Position numbers and translations under genes: made by a program
Notes under the pieces: model-generated
What the model was told of the DNA's origin: nothing
Databases searched by the model: none
What the model saw: the letters and a program-made list of their open reading frames with translations, nothing else
From: Hyaloperonospora brassicae
Taxonomy: Eukaryota; Oomycota; Peronosporomycetes; Peronosporales; Peronosporaceae
Assembly: GCA_947650285.1 (NCBI GenBank)
Contig: CANTFL010001180.1
Location: 62,001-126,000 of the forward strand
Length of the DNA: 64,000 nt
Direction of reading: 5' to 3'
Shown here: positions 28,159 through 38,554 of the stretch, in pieces
Numbering within the stretch: the stretch's first letter is position 1
Layout: every line of letters begins with the position of its first letter

Positions 28159-28749
28159 ATCTTACATCGACTATATTAAAATGAAAATTACAAATATAAC
28201 AAACCGCTCACCACCCATGGTGCGCCCAAGCAGCGTTTGGTGGTACAGTTAGTTGATAGAATGGCCCATATCGATCAATGGGTGGAGAAGTATCGAATAT
28301 CACCGTTGACGATAAGATTTTTTCAATATTTACATAGCAAGGTAAAATTTGTAAAGTATTGTCAATCAAGATACTTTTTTTCCGCATAAATCGATTTTTT
28401 TGTCCATGACATGCAATGGGCTGACCCATTTTCACGCACAATATATTTGGTGCACGCTATTCTGATTGTGACATCGCTGCAAACAGTGAAGTTGCTGATG
28501 GACAAGCCGTCGCGCGCAAGAATTGTAGTTGCGACATCTAAATGGGTCAAAAAAACTTATAATAGTACGGAGACCGCAGAAATCTGGGCACCGGTAAGTG
28601 TCTCAAACTTACTTCCAACATCATACCGTGAATGGCACGGTAGGCGTCCGCATACGGGTCACAGCGTCAGGACGCGAGAACAAGGCGTGACACAAAATCT
28701 GCCCGACTTCTGTTTTAGCATGATTACTACATCATCACCTGAAGACTTC
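28159..28749. other. Unassigned DNA between the palindrome and the family 2 element
   Basis: Contains short protein-like stretches, for example a plus-strand frame near 28220-28320 and the start of a frame at 28411 that runs into the LTR at 28750. I recognise none of them. It is the left flank of the family 2 insertion; its last five bases (ACTTC) do not match the right flank (ACTGT). Confidence 0.4.
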
Positions 28750-29231
28750 TGTAGCGGATCTACACAGCCCCTTAAATCAGAGGAAGAGGTAACGCTCTAC
28801 AAGCAACTTTGGTTCAAAGAACCCGACTCAGAGAGTCAACAAGCTCAGAGAGCTTACGGTTCCTGTTCCAGGGGAACCAAACGATTCAAAAGAATCACAG
28901 CACAGAGTGCTCAAGAGCAGCTACCTTTACAGGCGTTGTTAGCTCTTACGATCAAGACGCCTCGTGAGGCACGTGTCTTATGTTGATCAAAATAAGAACT
29001 GCACTTTATTTCTGTTTATCTAAAAAAAACACCTCAGAACAACGTACTTAACCTATTCACTACTGTTCTAATTAATACCTCCTAAAAGATCTCTTAATTC
29101 GGTGGCTGACACACTTCATCCCGTGACAATTAATACGGTGTTCGAATATCATTTTTAATGAGACTCCGTCCTTTGTCTACCACACATGTTATGTAACCCG
29201 TTACACACACCTGTTGTGTAACCCCGTTACA
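28750..29231 (-). repeat. Family 2 3' LTR
   Basis: 482 bp with TG...CA ends. In element orientation it opens TGTAACGGGGTTACACAACA and contains a second TGTAACGGGTTACAT within the first 40 bases. Differences from the partner at 35836-36317 are few: C/T and C/T near 28770-28782, G/A near 28812, C/A near 28923, A/G near 29160. Confidence 0.95.
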
Positions 29232-29243
29232 CCCTCCCCCACC
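29232..29243 (-). promoter_or_regulatory. Family 2 polypurine tract
   Basis: On the minus strand GGTGGGGGAGGG abuts the 3' LTR start (TGTAACGGGG). A G-rich purine run at exactly this place is the usual plus-strand primer of LTR retroelements. Confidence 0.8.
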
Positions 29244-29293
29244 AGACTGATGTTACCACGAAACATCAATCGAAATCTTCCTCGAAGAGGTCG

Positions 29294-30337
29294 ATGTGTG
29301 TACGCTTAACCTCACGGTTTGCTAATACACGAAACAGCATGACATCGCCACCTAACGAGTCGCGGGCTCTTTTCTTCTACCTCGACCTTGATGAGGATGT
29401 GGACTATGGTAGCGATATCAATGTCCATGGAGATGACGAGACAATGTCCAACCCCTCTGTGTCTGAAGCTCGACCTTTCACAGCACCAAATCCGTTCGTT
29501 GAGCGTGCTGAAACTACCGCGTCAATGGTGCAGCATCATGCGACAGATGCTGGTGAACACATCATCACCAACCCGCTCGACGAGCAACAGGAGTTGGTTC
29601 TCCAGCGTGAGGAGAAAGCTCTTCGTCGCGCTCAGACCAAGAGGCTCATTCAAAACCGGATCGGTTATGTGTTTTCAACACCTGACGTGGAGGAACGTCT
29701 CCATCAAACGGAAGGCCGTAGCCTTTTAACATGGGCCATTGAACCAGAGGCTACGTCGCCAGAAGACATCGCCTTTCGACAGGTTCTACATGATAGGTAT
29801 GTCGAACCTTTCCTGACCACACAAGGTCAGTACAAGGCATCCATTGAGATCCTAGCTATTGGTCTTTCGGGTCGACCGATTAAGGGCGTGCCCATTTTGT
29901 TGTTCGCCGGTGAGCTGCTTGAAGAGGAGGACAACCACTTCATTCGCTCGGTGTACCGCAAGCGGCACCTCATCATCATGACAGCTCCAAGAGCAATTGA
30001 CGATGCGGCTAATGTTCATTTGGAACGAAAGCTTCGGTGCCAATACGCCAAGCTCAAGGCCAGAGGCCAACTGCGCCTTCGAACGCGCTATGCTTCGGCT
30101 ACGCCGATAGCTGCGGTTTCCGACCCAATGGTGCGGATCAACCCGATAACTCCCACCACTATTGGTGAGAAGCGCGCTCAATCGCAAAAACACCCTTGCC
30201 GCGATATTCAAAAATATCCACGGCGTATGAACAATCCTGCCGAAGGTGTATCTCATACCCCCAAGCGTTCTCCGACTCCGGGTACCCTCGCTACTTCACA
30301 AGCTACTGGTATTGGACATGAAGGCGACGTCGTTTGA
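29294..30337 (+). CDS. Family 2 opposite-strand ORF B (347 aa, unknown)
   Basis: The longest intact frame in this element, on the strand opposite gag-pol. ATGs lie at 29294 and 29339, 62 and 107 bp from the inner edge of the 3' LTR. The N-terminal ~60 residues are acidic (a YLDLDEDVDYGSD stretch resembles a SUMO-interacting motif followed by acidic residues). A central region (about residues 95-260) is rich in predicted helix and strand with many Arg/Glu. The C-terminus is basic and Pro/Thr-rich. I recognise no domain. It ends in TGA followed by GGAGTC, like the family 1 ORF B stop (TGAGGAGAC), and a coiled-coil frame follows. In a retroelement whose gag-pol is wrecked, a 1-kb open frame is noteworthy. 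Either it is under selection, or it decays more slowly by chance. Confidence 0.6.
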   Translation: MCVRLTSRFANTRNSMTSPPNESRALFFYLDLDEDVDYGSDINVHGDDETMSNPSVSEARPFTAPNPFVERAETTASMVQHHATDAGEHIITNPLDEQQELVLQREEKALRRAQTKRLIQNRIGYVFSTPDVEERLHQTEGRSLLTWAIEPEATSPEDIAFRQVLHDRYVEPFLTTQGQYKASIEILAIGLSGRPIKGVPILLFAGELLEEEDNHFIRSVYRKRHLIIMTAPRAIDDAANVHLERKLRCQYAKLKARGQLRLRTRYASATPIAAVSDPMVRINPITPTTIGEKRAQSQKHPCRDIQKYPRRMNNPAEGVSHTPKRSPTPGTLATSQATGIGHEGDVV

Positions 30338-30387
30338 GGAGTCTCTTTACATGAAATTGGTGGTTCCCATGCTCTGAAACAGCGTCG

Positions 30388-30651
30388 GTGGCGGTCGGTG
30401 CACCGGAGGAGGGGCATGAGAAGGTGCTTCTCAAGCTGAGCGGTCTCCGTGAGACATTGGGTAAGACCCAGAGTGCGATCGACGCGATGCAAGCCCGTGT
30501 TCAGGCGTTGGAGTTGGGCCAAGCCCGGATGGAGGCTCAACTTGACCGCCTGATACGGATTCAGCAACCTATGGCAAGGCCAAACTGTGCGGCACAAGCG
30601 CCTCCAAGTTCACGTGGGACAAATCCCGATAAGGTAAGCAAGCCAACGTAG
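30388..30651 (+). CDS. Family 2 opposite-strand ORF A, short coiled coil
   Basis: 87 codons counted from a GTG; the first ATGs are further in and the natural start is unclear. Residues ~10-60 form heptads (VLLKLSGLRETLG..., then IDAMQARVQALELG...MEAQLDRLI), a clear coiled coil, followed by a short Pro/Ser tail. It lies downstream of ORF B in a different frame; one indel near 30380 would bring it into frame with the sequence following the ORF B stop. Its 3' end overlaps the minus-strand integrase end (30561) by ~90 bp, tail to tail. Confidence 0.5.
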   Translation: MAVGAPEEGHEKVLLKLSGLRETLGKTQSAIDAMQARVQALELGQARMEAQLDRLIRIQQPMARPNCAAQAPPSSRGTNPDKVSKPT

Positions 30652-31812
30652 AACACAGGGTGTGTGCGCAGCTTGCGCGAAAAATTAAGCGTATACGCGA
30701 GCCCCTTCTTATCGACAACCGTGAATGGTCCAATGAAGCGCGGACGCAACTTTTTCTCGAAGACAGCAGACACTACATTTGTGGGTAAGTTTTTAGCATT
30801 AAGTATAACTTGGTCTCCGACCTCATAACGTTCAATGCAACCTCTTCCTTTAGCATCAGATTGTGACTTCTGCTTGCCTTGGCCATCAGCCAGTGCGTCA
30901 CTCATATGTCGTAAGACATTCAATCGCGTTGCGAGAAAATCGCTTACCTGTTTGTTAACAGTAGCAAGGCTGATATCAGCAAGCCGATCAGCAACTCCTC
31001 CCCCACCAAGCCTTGAACCACGCAGTGATAGCGTTAACGGAACGCGAGGGTTTGTGAGACCATTAACATAAAACGGTGTGTAGCCGGTGGAGGCATGCAC
31101 GGCGTTATTCAACGCAAACTCAATGACAGGGAGCATCGAACTCCAACGCTTAGGCGTTTTAGCGCAAACACTGCGCAAGATGTCACCGATGATGCAATTC
31201 ACTCGCTCGGTTTGACCATCAGTCTGCGGATGTTCCGCTGTGGACATGTCCAATCGTGTACTAAGCACCCTGAAGACGGACTTTCAAAACTTTCCAGTGA
31301 AGCGGAGGTCTCGGTCCAAGACAATTGCCACAATCAAGCCTTGTTGTCGAAACACTCGATCAATAAACAGCGTTGCTGTACCTTCATCATCACTGGTATC
31401 CGGCATCGCCGCTAAATGAGCCATCTTGATCAAACGGTCAACAAAGACCACAATACCTGTATTGCCATACGAATCTATCGGTAAACCGAACAAAAAATCC
31501 ATGCTGATGGACTCCCAACACTCCTTGGGTACAGGCAAACTAGCCAGCGGCGCGGCCGCGTTAGGTGACACGTTTCACACGCACATATGTTCTCACCCAT
31601 TTGTAAAGTTTGGACCACCAGTAGCATTGGCTAACTGATCCATAGGTCTTCTCTCGACCGAGGTGGCCAATCACCGCAGTATCATGTGCTTCATAGAGGA
31701 TCCGATACTTCAACTCCTCATCATGAGGGACAACGATACGAGGAGTATCCCCATCATCTGTTCTATAGCACAACAGGCCCTGATCGATGGAATAATCGAT
31801 GTAGCCTCGCAC
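30561..31812 (-). pseudogene. Family 2 integrase, broken
   Basis: Three frames cover it. 31812-31561 carries the zinc-binding N-terminus (HDTAVIGHLGREKTY), whose expected C-x2-C pair is lost (VRVKRV). 31571-31284 carries the first catalytic Asp (SISMDFLFG) and the second region (LDRDLRFTGKF). 31268-30561 carries TDGQTERVN with the catalytic Glu, the central helices and the GPF/Y-like C-terminus (RFIGPFTVVDKKG, then HPVFYVGLL). Frameshifts separate the parts, so no functional integrase can be made. I see no chromodomain after it, unlike family 1. Confidence 0.9.
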
Positions 31813-33677
31813 GTAATCGTACCGAAAGTTCTATGTCTGAGTCCTTAAAATCCTCGCTCCCTAGAGCACGTAGCAGAGCTACACAATGTTCATCCTTGGC
31901 ATATGCCGTACGGATTAGGTCAGTGACCGACGACGACAGAGTCGTAACATGAGCAAGCTCATAGTCAGGCCTGCGTTACAACGCATCAGCCAAAGCATTC
32001 TGCTTACCGGATTATTCTTCACCTCGAAGTTGTATTCGGCAAAGAATAAAAAACAACGAGCCATTCTCTGAGAGAGATGTGGTGACTGGGTCGCAGTGAG
32101 AAATGACGCATGATCGGTGTAGATCACAAACGGCGTAGAGCCAAGCAGACGAACTCTAAATTTGTCAAGAGCATTTTTTCATTGCAAGCAGCTCTATGTC
32201 ATGAACAGGATTGTTCTTCTTTGCAGCCTTCAGCTGCCGGGACTCAAACTACATGACGCTCTCTCGTCCCTCGACATCTGTATGCAACAGATCACTGTCT
32301 ATAGCAAAGTAAGATGCGTCACAGACGACACTGAAAGGCCGATCAGGATCGGGAAAAGCCACGATTGGTGCATGAAAGAGACTATCTTTCACTGCTTAAA
32401 AAGCATCATGCTCGGCGCTAGTTTAACACCATTCCACATCCTTTTTGAGGAGATTAGACAACGGCCGAGCCATTTCTGCGTAGTTCGCACGATACTTGTG
32501 TAATTGGCAAGACCAAGCCACTTACGTAAGTCTTTTTGGCTCTTAGGAACCGGCCAATCAACTATGGCTTTTACCCTAGCGAAATTCGCTCGAAGGCCTC
32601 ACTTCCCAATGAAGCACCCTAAAAATAGAACCTCTTCTGCATTAAATATGCATTTAGAGACGTTGGCATATAACTTATTTGTGTGCATGCACTCGATCAC
32701 TGCTCGTAAATGGTCAATGTGATTATCCACATCTGACCGATCGTTCATAGCACGACAATGGACAAAGATGTCATCAAATTATGTATGTGCATAACCTCGA
32801 CTAGACAGTTGCTTCAAAAGGCAATTGAATGTAGCTGGGGCATTTGATAACCCCTGTGGCATTACAAGCCACTGCCAGGGCATAATGCTAGGGGTACTGA
32901 CTGCTGTCAGCGGGATATCACTCTCACGCATGAGCAACTGGTAATAACCATCGACTAGATCGAGCGCACTGTACATCGTACATCCCACCATGTTGTTCTG
33001 AAAAACATCTATCCTAGGAATTGGTGTCTGAGCCGGGATGGTGGCAGCATTAAGCTCATTGTAAGCATGAACAACACGCCACTTCCCATTAGGCTTTCTG
33101 ACACAGAAGGTTATTGTGAAATGGGGAGATTTGCTCTAACGAACCATACCAGCCGCGTGCTTTGCACGAAATAAGTCGTCAATGACGTCACACTGTTCCT
33201 TCGGTAAAGGCCACTGCCGTGTTACGTAGTACGAGTTCCAGGAACCAAGTCAATTTCATGACGTACACCTCTATCAGGAGGTAAGAGGGAAGGTGAGTCG
33301 TGACATACCACGTTCTGAAACTCCTTTACCAAAGGATAAAACAGATTCAGAGGATCCTTAAGGGTTGCAGATCCACTACGCGCACTAATTGTCGCTTTCG
33401 TTCCCCCAAGGACGGACTCGTCAAATAACGAGGATGGGTTCAACTCAACATCGGGTCGAATAATCACTAACTCGGATGACTCTTCTGTCTGCAAGGCTTG
33501 GATAAATTTGCCATCAGATATTTCGTCTAGTTCTAAGACAGTATCCAAAGACGGAAGATTCTCTCGACTAATGTTGCCATCAACATGGCCATTCACTCCA
33601 TTGACAAGTGTATATAGTGTATTATTGCTATTATCAATTTGTGAATTCCTAGACGTTGGGCGCATAACAGTTTCCAC
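31813..33677 (-). pseudogene. Family 2 reverse transcriptase and RNase H, broken
   Basis: 33677-33222 is the pol N-terminal segment ending RHEIDLVPG. RT motifs follow at about 33160-32780 (FCVRKPNGKWRVVH, ALDLVDGYYQ, WLVMPQGLSNAPATF), and the FDDIFVH catalytic box near 32780-32760 is preceded by a stop where Tyr is expected. RNase H and connection scraps (PVHDIELLAMK, then DLHRSC) run to about 31990. Numerous stops. Confidence 0.9.
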
Positions 33678-35021
33678 CCGACACTATGATTGTTTCCTCA
33701 AAGAAATTAACGCCTCCTAGAGGCCGGGACAGTAGGGTCCCCGTGGTTGCAATTTATCGTAACACGCTCTATACGAGAGCTCATGTCTTGAACGACATCT
33801 GGTGAAGTGTTACGCAACACGAACACTTCATCCAGTGAATTTCCACGTACCACTTCAAGTGCATTATGTGGGCCTTGACCTGAATGCTTCGGCTTCTCGC
33901 CAACAATGTCATTACCGACATTCATTGAGGTGCCATTAAGGCCACCCTCACTCGGTGGAATTTCACGTTCCACCCCACTCACATCAGAGGAATTACATTC
34001 TTGATGACTTGGCCCTAGGCCAACCATGCCTGCAGCATGCAGTGACTCGGTATCACAACGAGTATCACTACACGGAGTATAAATTTTTTCACATACGGTG
34101 AATAGAGCTCCGCTCGAGCTTTATGTCATTGACATTAGAGTTAATTGACTCTGACATACCAATGACCAGTACATCGACATCTTCCGTCAATGCTCGCGCA
34201 AATAGAGCTATTGTTAACTATAGAAGGTGGGTCCATGACTCTTCTAGCTTCACTCTGTACATTGCGCGTGGCGTCTAAGGCGATAGACCTCCAATCAATA
34301 TATGGCTAATGGCGTTCAAGCCAAGCCTTACCTAGGATGGGATCATATATCAAATCCGAATCGAGGACACGGCAGAGTTCAATGCTGTCAAAGCATAAAC
34401 CTCCACACCTAAGTTCAACGGAACTTAAGGCACTGTGACGCGACTACCAGTCGCTAAACGAACGGTGATTGAATCACCCTCATGCGCTTTGAGTGCTTCA
34501 GCGTATCGCTGACTTCCCTAAAGGGAACGACGTCGAGCACAATTGCATGATGCTCCGGAGTCGATTAGGATCGACCAATGCTTCTCAAAGCCTTTAACTG
34601 TCGCCTCAGCGACTAACAAGCCAGGCTTATATCCACGCTCCGTGATGACGGGCACAGAGCTCTTTAGGGCCAAGCCCTGTTTTCCACTACCTCGTAGAGA
34701 AGTAACAGAACCTAATTCTTTCCCAGTAGGGCGCCCCGCGCCAACTGAGTATCGGCGCTTCCCCGTGCCGTACCAGATTTCTGGTTCGGGCCGGGCTTTC
34801 GACTTAATGGAGTCTGTCTTTGCTTACGCAAAGGATAAGTGGGACGCAAGTGTTTAGTGCTTCCGCACACTATAACAACGTCTCACTTCCTGTCGTTGTT
34901 CTGCAACATGAAGCTCAACTTTACCTTCATCTTCAGCATTGCTGAGATCTATTGGTTTGGGCTCACAGGAAGCCGACGTATTTGCTGAGGCTTCCCTCGC
35001 AAAGCTCGGGTTGTACCCGTA
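33678..35021 (-). pseudogene. Family 2 protease and linker, broken
   Basis: A DSGAS aspartyl protease active-site motif is encoded on the minus strand near 34580-34545 (ILIDSGASCN). Downstream, VRLATG near 34470 fits the flap side of gypsy proteases. The frame at 34027-33707 corresponds to the variable linker between protease and RT. A zinc-knuckle region near 34900-34830 is not recoverable. No continuous frame. Confidence 0.7.
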
Positions 35022-35783
35022 TCAATCAAGTCTGTCCAACTTGAAGTTGTGCTCAGCATTCAGACCGATGCTTACCGCCTCTTCAAAAGTAAAGGTATGG
35101 ACCCGAAAGACCTCGGTCCTGGCAACACCATTGCGAAGACCTTCCATGAATAAAGTCACACAGACTGTCTCAGGGAGAGGGTCAGACTGCATAGCAGCCG
35201 TCAGGGTTCTCAACTCTTGTACATAGTCCGTTAACTCATTCTTACCCTGACGGGTAGACAAGAAGCGTGAGCGCACGCGATGAGCCTAGTTAGGCGGCGA
35301 GTAAACTCGCAAAAGGTCTAGCTTGATCGAATCTTATGTGGGAAACGCCAAGTCGACAGACGTGCCACACGTCAGAGCCCACTCTCTAGCTCTCCCATCG
35401 AGCTTAGAGATGGTCAGCGAGACTCGCTGGTACTCAAGTGAGATAAGGCCAGACCTCATGGCCATCTCAATCTCACGGATCCAGAGGGTGAAATTTCCTC
35501 TCTCCTTCCCGGAGTAATGCTTAAAGTCCACCCTAAGGGGACAAGGCTTAGTCTCTTCATCTGGCATTGACACAAAGCGTGTTGGTATAGCCGACGCTAC
35601 TTGGTTTTGAATCTGCCCTACCAGGGCCGTTTCATACTGCATGAAGGTCTCGACACGCGCATTTAGCAAATCGAGACCTTGTGCAGCTAGAAACTCCACA
35701 TACTCAGGGCCTATGTCCGAGGTCAGCCAATCATGCGCGACTTTTTGGGACTCAGTGCGAGTTGTGGATTGGTCCATCCTCAC
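35022..35783 (-). pseudogene. Family 2 gag, broken
   Basis: Two frames, 35783-35334 (149 codons) and 35276-35022 (84 codons), together cover a gypsy Gag. The motifs include FKHYSGKERGNFTLWIREIE and RSRFLSTRQGK...LTDYVQELRTL, the capsid-like helices typical of Retrotrans_gag, and both parts align in order with family 1 Gag at 37700-38150. A frameshift lies between 35334 and 35280. Confidence 0.85.
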
Positions 35784-35816
35784 AGATGATCGGTCTTAAT
35801 GACTCAGGCGTAGATT

Positions 35817-35833
35817 GACTACAAGTGCTACCA
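35817..35833 (-). promoter_or_regulatory. Family 2 primer binding site
   Basis: On the minus strand TGGTAGCACTTGTAGTC begins two bases after the 5' LTR end. It matches the family 1 site (TGGTAGCACTTTGTAGTC at 37311) and the GGTAGCACTTCGTGGTC in the palindrome relic, so three lineages use the same primer, complementary to a tRNA 3' end in ...GTGCTACCA. Confidence 0.75.
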
Positions 35834-35835
35834 AG

Positions 35836-36317
35836 TGTAGCGGATCTACACAGCTCCTTAAATTAGAGGAAGAGGTAACGCTCTACAAGCAACTTTGATT
35901 CAAAGAACCCGACTCAGAGAGTCAACAAGCTCAGAGAGCTTACGGTTCCTGTTCCAGGGGAACCAAACGATTCAAAAGAATCACAGCACAGAGTGCTCAA
36001 GAGCAGCTAACTTTACAGGCGTTGTTAGCTCTTACGATCAAGACGCCTCGTGAGGCACGTGTCTTATGTTGATCAAAATAAGAACTGCACTTTATTTCTG
36101 TTTATCTAAAAAAAACACCTCAGAACAACGTACTTAACCTATTCACTACTGTTCTAATTAATACCTCCTAAAAGATCTCTTAATTCGGTGGCTGACACAC
36201 TTCATCCCGTGACAATTAATACGGTGTTCGAATATCATTTTTAATGGGACTCCGTCCTTTGTCTACCACACATGTTATGTAACCCGTTACACACACCTGT
36301 TGTGTAACCCCGTTACA
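35836..36317 (-). repeat. Family 2 5' LTR
   Basis: 482 bp, TG...CA ends, ~99% identical to 28750-29231 by eye. It directly abuts the primer site on the element's inner side. Confidence 0.95.
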
Positions 36318-36429
36318 ACTGTAGACACCGCTGGAGACGCCTGAGAGCTACATTGCTTCAGATCTTGAGACAGGGTCGCAGTAGCAGAAGAGCAGTTTGG
36401 TGATTCCGTCATCATTCGACCGCATTATA

Positions 36430-36918
36430 TCACGACCTGTAGCACGGCCACAACAAAGATGACCAACGTGTAAACGATGTCGAAGGTGCGATGAATAATA
36501 ATTTGCAATGGGAATCGTCTTGAAATGATGCCCACCAGCAGAATTTCCTCTTCGCGCACACATTTTCATCTGTCAATCGGTAATGTCTGGCGTGACGTAT
36601 GCAGAGGGACGGCGACACACTGAATCTCATACGCCGGCTACTACTCGTTCTCGGACTCACGTTCATGAATCGTAAGTAATTCATTTTGATCGAAGCACCT
36701 CTACTGTGTGCCTCCGAACGCCTTCGAACGTAAGCGAGACCATAGCAAATCTCAACGTCCTGGCTAGTTAAGCTTTGTTCTTGCTTAACATGCACCTGCT
36801 CCATCCATGTAGAAATTGGGGTAGCATTGGTGCCTTTTTCCGACGAAAGCCAAAAGGCGAGGGTGGCGATGCAGAGCAAGATAGATCTATCGCAAACAAA
36901 TGTGCTCGTTTACTCGTG
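36430..36918 (-). pseudogene. Remnant of a secreted-type reading frame split by the family 1 insertion
   Basis: A minus-strand frame of ~150 codons (36879-36430, upstream limit a TAA at 36910) opens with a hydrophobic stretch LLCIATLAFWLSS of signal-peptide character, then a hydrophilic, Ser/Arg-rich tail with several Cys. The family 1 LTR begins at 36919. Excising that element and one TCGTG copy would bring an ATG on the far side (minus strand, about 44891-44889) next to this frame, but a one-base shift still separates them. It is therefore a damaged copy, or the signal-peptide look is accidental. No RXLR or WY motif is seen. It lies on the same strand as, and just downstream of, the effector gene at 45133-46944. 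Confidence 0.4.
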
Positions 36919-37308
36919 TGTAACGGGGCAGCCCGTTACATGGAAGTGTCAATTTAAAGAAAGTAACAATAAAGAATATGAAGTTGAATATTCTTTAAAC
37001 AATATCACCAAAGTCGTGATATTGAAGGGTCGACCAAAGAGTCTGTTCATTGGTTGATATCTTGATCATATCAACCCACCAATCGCCGCAGGACGCGCGC
37101 AATGAGCGGTGACGAGACGTCACCATACACTCAGTTATATTAGCATAATGAAGTTAAGTCAAACAGAGAGGCAGTAGTTAAAGACTTAATTATATTAATT
37201 CAACAGTTCTGCTTTTACCTTATCTACGCTTCCTCGCTTGCCTTGTGTACGTCTGTCGGGGCACCGATACCCTTGCGTTAAGTTCACGCAAGGGTGTGCC
37301 CCGTTACA
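36919..37308 (+). repeat. Family 1 5' LTR (390 bp)
   Basis: It starts TGTAACGGGGCAG followed by CCCGTTACA, so the first 22 bases form a 9-bp inverted repeat. It ends GTGTGCCCCGTTACA. The 3' end thus repeats the same inverted word, with a GGGGCAC...GTGCCCC-type stem around 37258-37304. Confidence 0.96.
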
Positions 37309-37310
37309 CC

Positions 37311-37328
37311 TGGTAGCACTTTGTAGTC
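37311..37328 (+). promoter_or_regulatory. Family 1 primer binding site
   Basis: TGGTAGCACTTTGTAGTC lies two bases after the LTR. It is the same site as in family 2, matching a tRNA 3' end. Confidence 0.75.
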
Positions 37329-37352
37329 CTTCCAAGGACCACAACATCCAAC

Positions 37353-38363
37353 ATGAACATGTTGGATGATGAAGAGACCTTTCACGCCACGCGTGAAGGG
37401 TTTACCCATTTGAGTGACATCGAATGGGGTGCGGTTGAACGAATGAGTTCTACCGTAGGCGAGTTCGCCATTAGCGCCATGTTGGAGTCTCTAGACAGAG
37501 ACCAACAACATGCCGCTATCGCCAAGTTCGTACAACATGAACTTGTCGCCGAAGAGAAAGTAGCCTTGCTTCACCAGCAAGGCTATCAACAGGCCGAGCA
37601 GTTGAGAGAACTCGGTGCTCAACAGACAGAGCTGTTGAGACAGCAGCAATTCCATGCTGCTGTGGGCGGTACGGCACATGCGCGTCGTCCCGAAGTCATG
37701 AAAGTTGACATCTCCAAGTACAGTGGAGTCCTGGAAGAATCCCTGTTACTATGGTTTGTCGAACTCCACAGAGCCCTAAGGGCTCGTCGCGTCGAAGATG
37801 AGCAGATGAAACTCACATTTGCTCAAACCCACTTGGCAGGACGTGCCAAAACTAGGTCCCTGGGGCTCGAGAGTAGCGACCCAAATGTGTTTAGGTCGCT
37901 AGATGACTTCAAGGCCCGGCTCAGACAAACGTTTGAGCCGCCACGCGCTGAGTTCAGAGCTCGTTCAGAGCTCCTGAAACTCAAGCAGGGTAAGCGTGAT
38001 GTGCACGCTTACGCTCAACATACACGACTCCTCGCGAGTAGTATAACTGCTAACCCAGTTCATGAACACACGTTGATTACGGTGTTCATGCAAGGGCTCG
38101 CAGAAGGGCCCGTCAGGAGCCACCTGTTCCGCCTTGAGCTGAATACGCTGGAAGATGCGATATCAGCCGCGGAACAGGAAGACTTTAGCATGAGACAGGC
38201 TCATGCTAGCTCAAACTCTTATCGCCCACCAAGACGACAAGAGATCGGAGGTCCAGAACCAATGGACCTCTGCTATGTTGAGAACGAGAGACCTCGCTCT
38301 TCAAACAACAAGCGATTGCAGAGGTTCAATCGCTGTCAGAAGTTAGGGCACTACGCATACTAG
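37353..38363 (+). pseudogene. Family 1 Gag (capsid-nucleocapsid), truncated
   Basis: 336 codons from ATG 37353. The N-terminal ~100 residues are partly coiled coil (QQAEQLRELGAQQTELLRQQ). The capsid-like Retrotrans_gag region spans residues ~115-280 (SKYSGVLEESLLLWFVELHR, FKARLRQTFEPP, LKLKQGKRDVHAYAQHTRLL). Near the C-terminus NRCQKLGHYAY is followed by TAG and then a Cys codon. This is a CCHC zinc knuckle in which the first Cys is Phe and the residue before the last Cys has become a stop. Gag therefore loses its nucleic-acid-binding knuckle and its link to protease. Confidence 0.9.
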
Positions 38364-38554
38364 TGTAGTGCTCCAAGCCCAGTACCAAACAGTTCTGAGC
38401 GAAATGGACGACCATTCGCCAAGAAGGGCAATGGGCGTGGGTCCAGCGCTGTTGCGAAGCCGCAACAGCGAGACGGACCATCAAAAATTGGTCGGGGTCA
38501 GTAGGGGCGGAGTGCCCTACTGATCCAGCAACCTCAAGAGAATTTGCAAATCTC

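Larger units (their letters stand above)
28750..36317 (-). mobile_element. Family 2 Ty3/gypsy retrotransposon, decayed
   Basis: Bounded by two 482-bp direct repeats. On the minus strand the order is 5' LTR (36317-35836), primer site, gag, protease, reverse transcriptase, RNase H, integrase, a region carrying plus-strand frames, polypurine tract and 3' LTR (29231-28750). That order is Ty3/gypsy. Gag and pol are broken by many stops and frameshifts, yet the LTRs differ at only about five sites. The five bases flanking each end (ACTTC and ACTGT) agree at three positions, so no clean target duplication is visible. Confidence 0.92.
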
